In this document: one piece after another, positions 28,902 to 37,843 of the stretch
Position numbering within the stretch: position 1 is the stretch's first letter
Layout: each line of letters begins with the position of its first letter
Assembly (NCBI GenBank): GCA_024689425.1
Contig: JAILDN010000033.1
Location: 21,194 to 85,193, forward strand
DNA: 64,000 nucleotides
Source of the DNA: Methanobrevibacter sp.
Lineage (GTDB): Archaea; Methanobacteriota; Methanobacteria; Methanobacteriales; Methanobacteriaceae
Direction of reading: 5' to 3'
Translations under genes and position numbers: made by a program
Notes under the pieces: model-generated
Seen by the model: only the letters and a program-made list of their open reading frames with translations
The model's database searches: none
Told to the model about the DNA's origin: nothing

Positions 28902-30392
28902 ATGACAAAAATTGGACTTGCTTATGTAAAAGGTGCAGTTCCTGGTTTTGAAGATTTTGGAAATTTACCAACCGATATTGTAAAGGAAAACGGTTTGGTA
29001 AATGGAAATAAAGCTAGCGAAGAACTTGACGCACTGATTATACCTGGCGGAACACTAATCGAATCAAATGACATCAACATCGAATTAAATAAAGAAATTA
29101 TGAAAATGGCAAAAATGGGAAAGCCGATTATTGGAATATGTGCAGGTTTTCAATTATTATCAAATCAAATAGATATCGGCCGTAAATCAGAAGTTCCTAT
29201 TGTAAAAGATGGCTTAGGTATAATAGATGTTGAATTTTCTCCATTGATTACAAGTGACCGTGTCAAAGCAAAAGTATTTGACAACTCATTTCTAACAAAA
29301 AATCAAATAGAAGATGTTGACGGGTTCCATACCCATACATATGGAAAGGTTGTTGGAGATGCGAAGCCGTTATTCTACTCAAAAGTCCAAAGAATGAATT
29401 ATGGAGACACCAATGAAGCTGGAGACTATAATATATTCTCCGGAGCATGCAACGATGACGGAAATGTTATTGGAACAATGATCCATAATATATTAGATGA
29501 AAATCCGATATTAGTAGAAAACCTATTGAATCAAATAGACGCTAAAGATGTTGATGAAATTTACAATAGAAATAAAGGTGTAAAAAAATACATTCAAAGT
29601 GAAGTCGGAATTAATACAGACATTAAAATACCTCAAAAAAAGATTAATGATAAGCCTAAATTCCTAATGATTGGAAGTAACGGGTCTGATTCTGGAAAAA
29701 CCTTCATCCTAACCGGTTTAGCAGGTGCACTGAGAAAAAGAGGATATAAAGTAGCGCTTCTGAAAGTCGGTCCTGACGTTCGTGACATAATTCCCGGATT
29801 ATATTTGACAAAAGATTACATGCATGAATACAGTTCCATTAAAATCGGGCACTTGGGTTGGAGTGACATCAAATCTACAATAGCTAAACTGAACTCTACA
29901 GATTATGATATAGTACTGATAGAGGGAGTCATGAGTGTATTTACCGGTTTGTTAAACGAAAAAGTTCCGTTTTCGGCTGCAGAAATAGCCATGTCATCTA
30001 ACATACCAATGCTATTGATGTCTGGTGTCAATAAGGGCGGTATTGAAACGGCTGCCGTTGATTTGGTTGCACATGCCAACATGTTAGAGAAATTTGGTGT
30101 TGACGTGAAAGGAATTCTATTAAACAAAGTATACAACCAGGACATATTCGACAACGTCGTACCATACATCAAAAACAATACGAATGTTGATGAAATATTC
30201 AGCGTTGGAAAATTAAAGCTTAAAACAAGAGGATTCACTCCCGAAATAGAAATAAGATATGATTTATTTACCCATGCGGCACTTGACTTGGTTGAAGAAT
30301 CCTTAAACATTGATAAAATAGCCAATATGGCAAGTGAAGTTCAATTCAATAGAATTATTCCATTTGAAGAAATTAAAAATACGGTGAAATAA
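28902..30392 (+). CDS. CobQ-like glutamine amidotransferase/ATPase with reversed domain order
   Basis: 496 aa. An N-terminal class I glutamine amidotransferase domain (~1-200) holds the nucleophile Cys80 in GICAGFQLL and His in DGFHTHTYGK. A C-terminal dethiobiotin-synthetase/CobQ-type ATPase domain holds the P-loop GSNGSDSGKTF (258-268), VALLKVGPDVRD and VLIEGVMSVF. In CobQ (CbiP) and CobB (CbiA) the ATPase comes first and the amidotransferase last, so this is a distinct paralogue. It probably amidates a carboxylate on a large cofactor; the substrate is unknown. The start follows TTGAGGTTATTCT. Overlaps the next gene by one base. Confidence 0.75.
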   Translation: MTKIGLAYVKGAVPGFEDFGNLPTDIVKENGLVNGNKASEELDALIIPGGTLIESNDINIELNKEIMKMAKMGKPIIGICAGFQLLSNQIDIGRKSEVPIVKDGLGIIDVEFSPLITSDRVKAKVFDNSFLTKNQIEDVDGFHTHTYGKVVGDAKPLFYSKVQRMNYGDTNEAGDYNIFSGACNDDGNVIGTMIHNILDENPILVENLLNQIDAKDVDEIYNRNKGVKKYIQSEVGINTDIKIPQKKINDKPKFLMIGSNGSDSGKTFILTGLAGALRKRGYKVALLKVGPDVRDIIPGLYLTKDYMHEYSSIKIGHLGWSDIKSTIAKLNSTDYDIVLIEGVMSVFTGLLNEKVPFSAAEIAMSSNIPMLLMSGVNKGGIETAAVDLVAHANMLEKFGVDVKGILLNKVYNQDIFDNVVPYIKNNTNVDEIFSVGKLKLKTRGFTPEIEIRYDLFTHAALDLVEESLNIDKIANMASEVQFNRIIPFEEIKNTVK

Positions 30393-30817
30393 TGGCTCTT
30401 AATCTAAGTCCAGAGCAAGGAGTCAAACTTACAAAAAAAGATAGGGCTCACGTTTTAGCAAAAATGCGCCAGGGATGGAAAGCGAACTGTTTGATTCCTG
30501 ACTATGTATTTGATGAAAACGGAGATATCCAAATAGGATCTCCAAAAAACCGTCGTGTAGTAAAAATTGTAAAAATCTTAGATGATGGAATTCATGTTGA
30601 AAATGCACTTAAAAACAAAACATTGAGGGTTCCATGGGATAAAATTTCAATAGTGGAACCTACAAAAGAAGTGCGTGACGGTTTAAAAGTGGGAATGTAT
30701 GACGGCAAATACATTGTATTCGGCATCTATAACTCTTATAAAATACAGCAAAATACCCAATTCATAATTAACTACATTCAAAACAAAAAAATGGATAATA
30801 CTAACATGTACAGTTAG
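30392..30817 (+). CDS. Conserved-looking hypothetical protein coupled to CobQ-like gene
   Basis: 141 aa, basic, soluble, no recognised domain. Its ATG overlaps the upstream TAA (TAATG), so it is translated together with the CobQ-like protein and probably works with it. Middle part (RRVVKIVKILDDGIHVENALKNKTLRVPWDKISIVEP) looks like a small beta-barrel. I do not recognise the family. The stop overlaps that of ribB by four bases. Confidence 0.6.
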   Translation: MALNLSPEQGVKLTKKDRAHVLAKMRQGWKANCLIPDYVFDENGDIQIGSPKNRRVVKIVKILDDGIHVENALKNKTLRVPWDKISIVEPTKEVRDGLKVGMYDGKYIVFGIYNSYKIQQNTQFIINYIQNKKMDNTNMYS

Positions 30818-31500
30818 TATTCTTCTAAATATTTGTTTATGATGTCTTCGCCTCTAAGCAAGACTAATCCGTTTTCTTCAGCATATTTACGAGCATCGGC
30901 AATTGATGTTGCTTGACCGGTTTCACCATCCATCATTTCGCAAACAACACAAACCGGAGTAACGCCTGCCATTTCACATAATGCAAGACCAATTTCAGTG
31001 TGTCCTCTCCTGTTTTTAACAAGCCCATCTGCTCCTCTTAAAAGACAAACGTGACCAGGTGATCTGAAAGTTGCACCAAATTCATCAAATCTTTCATCTT
31101 TCATCATTTTAGCCATTTCACTAATGGTCATTGCTCTGTCATGGTCTGTAACACCTGTAAAAGATTTTCTATGGTTTGTCCATATGGAAAATGAAGATCT
31201 CTCATCATAAGGAATATCGGTAGGTGCTAGTTTAGCTAATTCAGGAAATTTTTCGGTTGCCGCTTCCATAATATCCACCATGAACGGCAAATGAATAGCG
31301 TCACAGAAATCTGCATGTAAACAGTTACAGATTAAACCTCCGGCATCATTTCTCATGGTAGCTATTGATTTTGGAGTAACGAATTCGGAAGCTATAATCA
31401 TGTCAACTTCCCCTTCCCTATCATCATCATCAAAAACTAAAACGAATTCACCATTTTTAATAGCTTCTAAAGCTTTATCTAAATTTGTTTCTTGATTCAT
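30814..31500 (-). CDS. ribB: 3,4-dihydroxy-2-butanone 4-phosphate synthase
   Basis: Makes the four-carbon unit of riboflavin from ribulose 5-phosphate. 228 aa, single-domain archaeal form. Active-site acidic loop FVFDDDDREGEVDMIIASE near the N-terminus, DHDRAMTI, and the substrate-binding RRGHTEIGLALCEMAG. AAGGAGAC lies just before the ATG. A complete FMN riboswitch occupies the leader, so expression should fall when FMN is plentiful. Confidence 0.96.
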   Translation of the reverse strand: MNQETNLDKALEAIKNGEFVLVFDDDDREGEVDMIIASEFVTPKSIATMRNDAGGLICNCLHADFCDAIHLPFMVDIMEAATEKFPELAKLAPTDIPYDERSSFSIWTNHRKSFTGVTDHDRAMTISEMAKMMKDERFDEFGATFRSPGHVCLLRGADGLVKNRRGHTEIGLALCEMAGVTPVCVVCEMMDGETGQATSIADARKYAEENGLVLLRGEDIINKYLEEY

Positions 31501-31547
31501 AGTAATGTCTCCTTGTGTACTAGAACCAGGGCTAAAAAATAATCTAC

Positions 31548-31672
31548 TTATTCTCTTCCATCCGGACTATACCGTCGGTTTTGGAATCTCACCAAATCAA
31601 CACTTTCGTGCTCGTGGACTTATTTTATTAAAATCACCACCGGTGGGGAATTGCACCCCGCCCTGAGAACGT
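31548..31672 (-). promoter_or_regulatory. FMN riboswitch (RFN element) in ribB leader
   Basis: On the minus strand the conserved FMN aptamer blocks occur in order: TTCTCAGGGCGGGGTG, ATTCCCCACCGGTGGT, CCACGAGC, GATTTGGTGAGATTCCAAA, CCGACGGTATAGTC and GGATGGAAGAGAA, with P1 closing by TTCTC/GAGAA. A TATA-like TTTATATAA at 31693-31701 is about 25 bases upstream, so transcription should begin at the aptamer. No T-tract terminator hairpin is evident between aptamer and gene; control through the AAGGAGAC ribosome site at 31507-31514 seems more likely. Confidence 0.95.
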
Positions 31673-31712
31673 ATAAAAAAATTTATCAGTTATTATATAA
31701 AATATTTTTGAT

Positions 31713-32087
31713 TTAAAATTCAATACTTAGTAAATCGCCGTCTTCCAAATTAAATATATCACGCAACTTTTCTTCAGCGATGACTTCTATATACTTTTCG
31801 GAATGCTCTGTTTTGGCTGGAAAAACGATAGCTCCTTCAATTTCATCGTTTAAAGTAGCTTTAATGTATTTGACTGCACCAAAACCTTCATCAGGTTCTA
31901 TAATATTTTCACAATTGTCTTTAATGTCATTAATTTGATTTAAACACTCGTCAGGAACAATAAGATTTAAAGTTCCGGGAAAGGGTTTAAAACCACAGTT
32001 TTTGATAAAATTATCAACATAAAAATCCTGTGAAAGAAAATGAGTAGCTTTTCCTAAACCTGTTGTTACTTCACCATTAAATTTCAT
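31713..32087 (-). CDS. ribK: CTP-dependent riboflavin kinase, archaeal
   Basis: Phosphorylates riboflavin to FMN using CTP; archaeal family formerly DUF120. 124 aa, typical single-domain length. GEVTTGLGKATHFLS, CGFKPFPGTLNLIVP and IEGAIVFPAKTEHS are family blocks. It lies just upstream of the FMN riboswitch and ribB on the same strand, so FMN production and its sensor sit together. It has no riboswitch of its own that I can see. Confidence 0.93.
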   Translation of the reverse strand: MKFNGEVTTGLGKATHFLSQDFYVDNFIKNCGFKPFPGTLNLIVPDECLNQINDIKDNCENIIEPDEGFGAVKYIKATLNDEIEGAIVFPAKTEHSEKYIEVIAEEKLRDIFNLEDGDLLSIEF

Positions 32088-32180
32088 TCAATAACCTCTA
32101 ATTATCATATTATCAATTAACATATTTATATTAATTATTAACAACAAAGTAAAATTATATAATTTTGAAAGGTATTGAAA

Positions 32181-33824
32181 ATGGAAGTTAAAAATATTTC
32201 AACTGACGTACTGATAGTTGGATCAGGAGGAGCCGGTGCAAGAGCAGCAATTGAAGTAGATAATGCTGGTCTTAAAGCATTGATCGTATCAAAAGGCTTG
32301 TCATTTAGGTCTGGTTGTACAGGAATGGCAGAAGGCGGATATAATGCCGTTTTTAAAGCTGTCGATGAAGAGGATTCTATAGACGCCCATATAAAAGACA
32401 CTTTAAAAGGTGGTAGTTATCTCAACGATAAAAGATTAGTCGATATTTTAGTAAATGAATCACCTAAAAGATTAATTGATTTAGAAAACTATGGAGCCTT
32501 ATTCGACAGACAAGAAAATGGTAAAATAAATCAAAGGCCATTCGGCGGGCAAACATACAGAAGAACTTGTTTCCAAGGAGACCGTACTGGAGCCGAACTC
32601 TTAAATGCCCTAAAAGAAGAAATCATAAAAAGAGATATAGAGTGCATAGAAGAAGTAATGATAACTTCTCTTGTACAGGACGGGCTTCAAGTAATAGGTG
32701 CAACCGGATTTGACTTAAAAGACTCAAGTCTGATATACTTCAAAGCTAAAGCCGTGATTTTAGCTAGTGGTGGAGCCGGCCAATTATATCCTGTAACTTC
32801 CAATACCTTTCAAAAAAACGGAGACGGCTTTGCAATAGCCTACAGGGCCGGAGCCAACCTTGTCGATATGGAACAGGTGCAGTTCCACCCTACTGGAATG
32901 GTAACCCCCGAATCAAAAAAAGGCGTATTGGTTACTGAAGCTGTAAGAGCTGAAGGTGGAATACTACTAAACAAAGACGGCGAACGTTTTATGGCTAAAT
33001 ATTCACCTGAAAAAATGGAACTGGCAACCCGTGATGTAGTTGCAAGGTCAATCTATCAGGAAATCATCGAGGGAAGAGGCAGCGAACATGGTGGAGTATA
33101 TCTTGACATTTCCCATTTGGATGATGATTTGATTGACGAAAAACTTGAAACAATGGTTTTGCAGTTTGAAAACGTTGGCGTTGACATCAAACATGAACCG
33201 ATTGAAGTAGCTCCAACGGCACACCACTTTATGGGCGGTATAAAAATTAAAACCGATGCATCAACTTCACTTCCTAATCTATTCGCTTGCGGTGAAGTAT
33301 GCGGAGGAGTTCATGGCGCTAACCGTTTAGGTGGTAATGCTTTAGCCGATACTCAAGTATTCGGTAAAATAGCTGGTGAAAGTGCATCTAAAACGGCCAA
33401 AAATACTGAATTAAAAGAAAATCCTGAAATGGTAGAAGCAGAAAAAGAAAGAATTGAAGGAATAATAAAACCAGGCTCCATTAAAGCAAAAGACTTTAAA
33501 GAAAACATTAAAAAACTGATGTGGGAAAAAGTAGCTATTGTCCGTGACGAAAAAACTCTAAACGAAGCCTTAAGAGAGCTTCAGGAAATGCAAAAAGAGT
33601 TAAGCGATTTGGATGTATCCGCTAAAAATCAATATAATACTGAACTTTTAACCGCTCTTGAAGTAATTAACATGGTTGAAATCTGTATTTTGGTTGTAAA
33701 ATCAGCAATATTGCGTCGTGAAAGTAGGGGCGCACACTTCAGAAGTGATTTCCCTGAAAGCATTGACGCTTGGAAAAGAAGTATTGTATTAAATAAAAAT
33801 AAAATAAAATTTGAAGCTAGATAG
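32181..33824 (+). CDS. tfrA: Thiol:fumarate reductase subunit A (flavoprotein)
   Basis: Reduces fumarate to succinate with electrons from coenzymes M and B, forming heterodisulfide; part of the incomplete reductive TCA path. About 547 aa. FAD motif DVLIVGSGGAGARAAIEVDNAG, covalent-flavin-like SGCTGMAEGGYNAV region, active site QFHPTGMV and HGANRLGGNALADTQVFG. The start is ATG 32181, not the TTG in the track. Subunit B is not adjacent. A generic SdhA-type fumarate reductase or aspartate oxidase is less likely because the best blocks match TfrA. Confidence 0.85.
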   Translation: MEVKNISTDVLIVGSGGAGARAAIEVDNAGLKALIVSKGLSFRSGCTGMAEGGYNAVFKAVDEEDSIDAHIKDTLKGGSYLNDKRLVDILVNESPKRLIDLENYGALFDRQENGKINQRPFGGQTYRRTCFQGDRTGAELLNALKEEIIKRDIECIEEVMITSLVQDGLQVIGATGFDLKDSSLIYFKAKAVILASGGAGQLYPVTSNTFQKNGDGFAIAYRAGANLVDMEQVQFHPTGMVTPESKKGVLVTEAVRAEGGILLNKDGERFMAKYSPEKMELATRDVVARSIYQEIIEGRGSEHGGVYLDISHLDDDLIDEKLETMVLQFENVGVDIKHEPIEVAPTAHHFMGGIKIKTDASTSLPNLFACGEVCGGVHGANRLGGNALADTQVFGKIAGESASKTAKNTELKENPEMVEAEKERIEGIIKPGSIKAKDFKENIKKLMWEKVAIVRDEKTLNEALRELQEMQKELSDLDVSAKNQYNTELLTALEVINMVEICILVVKSAILRRESRGAHFRSDFPESIDAWKRSIVLNKNKIKFEAR

Positions 33825-33827
33825 CTT
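33814..33827. terminator. Short palindrome over two convergent stop codons
   Basis: AAGCTA-GA-TAGCTT contains the stop codons of both tfrA and the deaminase gene; on the plus strand it is followed by TTTT. Possible bidirectional terminator. Confidence 0.4.
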
Positions 33828-35121
33828 TTTTAAGCTCATCTAATGCTTCTCTTGCTTTTTTATAAATATCCTGTTCATCCAATGTAGTTAATTTTCTGTT
33901 TTCCATTAATATTTGACCATTACAAATGGTAGTATCTACATTTGATCCATTAGCAGAATAAATAATATTTGAACTTAAATTAGAACTATCTGGAACCATA
34001 TTAGCACTGTTTGTATCAATTAAGATTAAATCTGCTTTTTTACCGACTTCAACAGTTCCGATTTCATCTTCTAATCCAAGTGCACGAGCACCATTTATTG
34101 TACCCATAGCCAATGATTCATCGGATGTCAATACTTTAGGATCAAGTGTTGCAACTTTTTGAAGTAAGCTGGCTGTTTTCAATTCTTCAATTAAATCCAA
34201 ATTATTATTTGAAGATGCTCCATCAGTTCCGATAGCCACACAAATATCGTTTTCAAGTAATTTAGATACTGGAGCTATTCCTGATGCCAATTTCATATTA
34301 CTGCATGGGTTGTGGGAAATTTTAACATCCTTTTCCTTAATAATTTCAATCTCATTGTCACTTAGCCATACGCTGTGTGCGCATACAACATCTGGACCTA
34401 AAAATCCGATTGAGTCTAAATATTCAAAAGGCCTTAATCCTTTCTCAGAGCTCACATCATTGATTTCCTTTTGAGTCTCACTCACGTGTATGTGGATACC
34501 TATGTTATTTTCATCTGCAAGTTTCCTAACTTCTTTTAATAATTCTTCAGAAGCAGTATAAGGGGAATGTGGTCCGAAAAATACTTTGATTCTTCCATCA
34601 GCAGTATTATGGCAGTTTTTATATAACTGAAGGTTCTCTTCAATTTCAGCTTTTCTTTTTTCCTCATCACCAAAATCAATCATACCGTATGACAATACCG
34701 CTCTGATACCGGATTCCTCAATAGCCTTTGCAACATCTTCCATGTAAAAGTACATGTCAGAGAATGTTGTAGTACCGGATTTAATTAATTCGACTGCCCC
34801 TAAAAGAGCACCAATATAACAATAATATCCATTAAGATTTGCTTCAACAGGCCATATGTTATCATTTAACCACTCATCAAGACTTAAATCATCTGCAAGT
34901 CCTCTAAATAAGGTCATTGATAAATGTGTATGGGTATTTACTAAACCTGGAAGTAATATTTTTTCTGTAGCATCAATAATTTTATCAACGTTTTCATCAG
35001 TAATTTCATCGGATATTTCAGAAATTAAATCATTTTTAATTAAGATGTCCTGTGGTTTGTTAATAAAATTATTCGGGTTTAAAATTAATGCGTTTTTAAT
35101 TAAAATTGTATTATTTTCCAT
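33817..35121 (-). CDS. dadD: Amidohydrolase: 5'-deoxyadenosine / methylthioadenosine / SAH deaminase
   Basis: 434 aa zinc amidohydrolase. Metal ligands in GLVNTHTHLSMTLFRGLADDLSLDEWL, HIHVSETQKE and AHSVWLSD, substrate Asp in IGTDGASSNNNLDLIEELK, and GPHSPYTASEELLKEV. This is the MtaD/DadD branch, which deaminates 5'-deoxyadenosine and related nucleosides in methanogens, clearing by-products of radical SAM chemistry. Several radical SAM genes lie in this window. Exact preferred substrate is inferred. Confidence 0.88.
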   Translation of the reverse strand: MENNTILIKNALILNPNNFINKPQDILIKNDLISEISDEITDENVDKIIDATEKILLPGLVNTHTHLSMTLFRGLADDLSLDEWLNDNIWPVEANLNGYYCYIGALLGAVELIKSGTTTFSDMYFYMEDVAKAIEESGIRAVLSYGMIDFGDEEKRKAEIEENLQLYKNCHNTADGRIKVFFGPHSPYTASEELLKEVRKLADENNIGIHIHVSETQKEINDVSSEKGLRPFEYLDSIGFLGPDVVCAHSVWLSDNEIEIIKEKDVKISHNPCSNMKLASGIAPVSKLLENDICVAIGTDGASSNNNLDLIEELKTASLLQKVATLDPKVLTSDESLAMGTINGARALGLEDEIGTVEVGKKADLILIDTNSANMVPDSSNLSSNIIYSANGSNVDTTICNGQILMENRKLTTLDEQDIYKKAREALDELKKAI

Positions 35122-35163
35122 AATAACACCTAAAAAAAATAAAAAAAGTATGACTTATAAAAA

Positions 35164-35376
35164 TTATAAGTCTAATTCGTTGACTGCGAATTTAATATCT
35201 TCAGCTTTAATAGTTTTACGTTTTGCTAATTTTGCAGCTTCATTAGCTTTAATAGCAATGTTACGTGCAATTTCTTCTAATGCTTCAGCTAATTCAACTT
35301 TAGCGTCTTCACTAACTCTTTCAGCACCAGTGTCTTTAATGATTCTTGCGATAGGAGCTTTTGGTATTTCTGCCAT
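35164..35376 (-). CDS. Archaeal histone
   Basis: 70-aa single histone fold, HMf type: AEIPKAPIARIIKDTGAERVSEDAKVELAEALEEIARNIAIKANEAAKLAKRKTIKAEDIKFAVNEL. All three helices and the DNA-contact residues RI and RKT are present, with no tails. GTGAGGTGAAAAT before the ATG is a strong ribosome site, as expected for an abundant chromatin protein. Confidence 0.97.
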   Translation of the reverse strand: MAEIPKAPIARIIKDTGAERVSEDAKVELAEALEEIARNIAIKANEAAKLAKRKTIKAEDIKFAVNELDL

Positions 35377-35563
35377 ATTTTCACCTCACAATATAATTAA
35401 TTAAAACTTCATGACATTAATTAGCCAATCATAAGTTAAATATTTTATAGTAGTTAATTATATTTAAATATTTGGGTAAGTTTAGGCATTCCTTAAAATT
35501 TTAAAAAAAGTATTTTAAAGAAAGATAGATATAATTATATACAAAGAAACGATTGGTGTTGAG

Positions 35564-36424
35564 ATGAAATTAAAAATTGCAGTTCCATCAAAAGGAAGAA
35601 TAAGTAATCCCTCAATAGATATTCTTGAAAAAGCGGGATTAGGTTTAAAAGATAATAATAATCGACAATTAATCTCAAAAACTCATAATGAAAATATTGA
35701 CATAATGTTTGCAAGAGCATCCGATATTCCGGAATTTGTATCTGACGGCATTGTTGATATGGGAATTACAGGTATTGACTTGATTCAGGAAAGTGAAAGT
35801 GAGGTTATAGAACTTCTTGATTTGAACTTCGGTCAAACAAAGCTTGTTTTAGCTTCCCCAGAAGAAAGTGAAATAAATTCTATCAACGACTTGACCTCAG
35901 AAATGACAATAGCTACTGAATTTCCTACATTGACAAGAAAATTCTTAGAAGAACATGGTTTAAAGTCAAAAATAGTGAAGCTAAGCGGATCAACTGAAAT
36001 TGCTCCATTCATCGGTGTTTCAGACTTAATTACTGATTTGACCAGTACCGGAACCACGTTAAAAATGAATCATTTGAAAATAATTGATACTATTCTTGAA
36101 AGTACAATCGTTTTAATTACAAATGAAGATGCTTTAACTGAGAAAAAGTCATTAGTTGAAGCTGTTAACAGAAGCATTAAAGGAGTAATTGATGCTTTTG
36201 GCAAAAAGCTCATTATGATGAATGTGAAAGCTAAAGATTTAGAGGAAGTAAGAAAACTGATGCCGTCAATGGAAGGACCAACAGTATCAGAAGTACTATC
36301 AAAAGAAAAAGTTGTTGCTATTCAGGCTGTAGTTGATGAAAGCCAAGTCTTTGAACTTGTTAATGACTTAAGAAATGCCGGTGCAAAAGATATTCTTGTT
36401 GTACCTATTGAAAGGATTATATGA
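35564..36424 (+). CDS. hisG: ATP phosphoribosyltransferase, long form
   Basis: First enzyme of histidine synthesis, joining ATP and PRPP. 286 aa including the C-terminal ACT-like feedback domain (PSMEGPTVSEVLSKEKVVAIQAVVDE...), so no HisZ is needed. N-terminal LKIAVPSKGRISNPSIDILEKAGL and the PRPP loop DLTSTGTTLKMNHLKII are diagnostic. The stop overlaps the next start by four bases (ATGA). Confidence 0.96.
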   Translation: MKLKIAVPSKGRISNPSIDILEKAGLGLKDNNNRQLISKTHNENIDIMFARASDIPEFVSDGIVDMGITGIDLIQESESEVIELLDLNFGQTKLVLASPEESEINSINDLTSEMTIATEFPTLTRKFLEEHGLKSKIVKLSGSTEIAPFIGVSDLITDLTSTGTTLKMNHLKIIDTILESTIVLITNEDALTEKKSLVEAVNRSIKGVIDAFGKKLIMMNVKAKDLEEVRKLMPSMEGPTVSEVLSKEKVVAIQAVVDESQVFELVNDLRNAGAKDILVVPIERII

Positions 36425-36915
36425 AAATCGCAATTATCTATTCCACATTAATTGAAGATACTAAAAAGTCTGCATTGTTATTGAAAGATTTAATCAATGC
36501 AGATGTAAAATTGATTTCGATAGAAAATGTAAAAGACCTTTGCCTATTGAAATATAATTTGATTATTTTAGGAGTCTCAACATACAACAATAAAGTGCAA
36601 GGTTCATTCAAAATATACGTTTCAAGAAATATCAAAACGTTGATCGAAAAACCTACCGCATTATATGTAAATAGTGATGAAAATTTAGATAGGAAAGTAA
36701 AATTGAATAAAGTATTTACAAAGGAATTAATAGAATCTTCAATTGTATGCTCAAACTTCGGTTATGAAATAAATACAGATACAGGAAATTTCATGCAAAA
36801 GAGAAAAAGTAAAAAAATCCTTGAAAAAAATGAAAATGTTCCACACTTGAACGAAAATGAAATAAGAAATTATGCTAACAAAATTAATAATTTAATTAAA
36901 AAAAGGGTTGATTAA
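36421..36915 (+). CDS. Flavodoxin-like protein
   Basis: 164 aa. The N-terminal MKIAIIYSTLIEDTKKSALLLKDLI and YNLIILGVSTYNNKVQGSFKIYVSRN show a flavodoxin-type alternating fold as in menaquinone-dependent protoporphyrinogen IX dehydrogenase-like (HemG-type) flavodoxins, but the phosphate loop is poor. The C-terminus is Lys-rich. Overlaps hisG by four bases and pyrB by eight, so it is in that operon. Partner reductase unknown. Confidence 0.6.
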   Translation: MKIAIIYSTLIEDTKKSALLLKDLINADVKLISIENVKDLCLLKYNLIILGVSTYNNKVQGSFKIYVSRNIKTLIEKPTALYVNSDENLDRKVKLNKVFTKELIESSIVCSNFGYEINTDTGNFMQKRKSKKILEKNENVPHLNENEIRNYANKINNLIKKRVD

Positions 36916-37843
36916 AATTTTTAAATTAAAAAACATCATTTCAATTAAAGATTTTGAAAGATTAGACATTGACTATATATTGGAAGAAGCATCAAAATTA
37001 GAGAATATTGCTCAATCAAAAGAAGTTTCAGAAGAATTAAAAGGAAAAATATTAGGATTAATGTTTTTTGAACCGTCTACAAGGACAAAATTGTCATTTG
37101 AAACTTCCATGAAACGTTTAAGCGGACAATGCATCGGCTTTGAAAACACCGGTTCTTCAAGTGTATCTAAAGGTGAAAGCATTGCCGATACCGCGAAAAT
37201 GTTTGAAGGATACAGTGATGCTTTGGTAATTAGACATGAATTGGAAGGAGTATCAAAATTCATTTCCGATATAGTGGATATCCCTGTCATTAATGCAGGC
37301 GACGGATCAAGTCAACACCCAACCCAAACACTACTCGATTTATACACAATTAAAAAAGAACTCGGCTCAATCGACAACTTAAAAATAGCATTGATAGGAG
37401 ATTTGAAATTTGGACGTACAGTACACTCCCTAGCCAATGCATTAGGATTATACGAAAATGTAGAACTATACTTTGTTGCACCGAATGAACTGAAAATGCC
37501 GCAAGAGGTTCTTCATGATTTGGATGAAATGAACATGTCTTATACAGAAGTTTCAAAAATCGAAGAGGTTATTGACAAAGTAAACGTCTTATATGTTACC
37601 AGAATTCAAAAAGAGCGTTTTGCTGACATTGAAGACTATCTACAAATAAAAGGTGCTTATAAAATAAATAAAAAAATGTTAGAAGGTAAGGATTTAATTG
37701 TAATGCATCCTTTACCTAGAATCGATGAAATCGATGGTGATGTTGATAATACGAAATACAACAAGTATTTCACCCAAGCAGCAAATGCTGTACCTGTGAG
37801 AATGGCAATATTGAAAACATTAATAAAAAACAACCCTAAATAG
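36908..37843 (+). CDS. pyrB: Aspartate carbamoyltransferase catalytic subunit
   Basis: Second step of pyrimidine synthesis. 311 aa, full length. [19 protein letters not shown] (carbamoyl phosphate), [16 protein letters not shown] and [11 protein letters not shown] are diagnostic. The start is TTG at 36908, the only possible start before the conserved block; it overlaps the upstream stop, suggesting reinitiation. The regulatory subunit pyrI is not seen nearby. The 3' end overlaps cdc6 by eight bases, tail to tail. Confidence 0.95.
   Translation: MIKIFKLKNIISIKDFERLDIDYILEEASKLENIAQSKEVSEELKGKILGLMFFEPSTRTKLSFETSMKRLSGQCIGFENTGSSSVSKGESIADTAKMFEGYSDALVIRHELEGVSKFISDIVDIPVINAGDGSSQHPTQTLLDLYTIKKELGSIDNLKIALIGDLKFGRTVHSLANALGLYENVELYFVAPNELKMPQEVLHDLDEMNMSYTEVSKIEEVIDKVNVLYVTRIQKERFADIEDYLQIKGAYKINKKMLEGKDLIVMHPLPRIDEIDGDVDNTKYNKYFTQAANAVPVRMAILKTLIKNNPK

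Noticed and set aside
34856-35404. 182-aa plus-strand ORF across the deaminase and histone genes
   Set aside because: It is antisense to two firmly identified genes and ends at their promoter.
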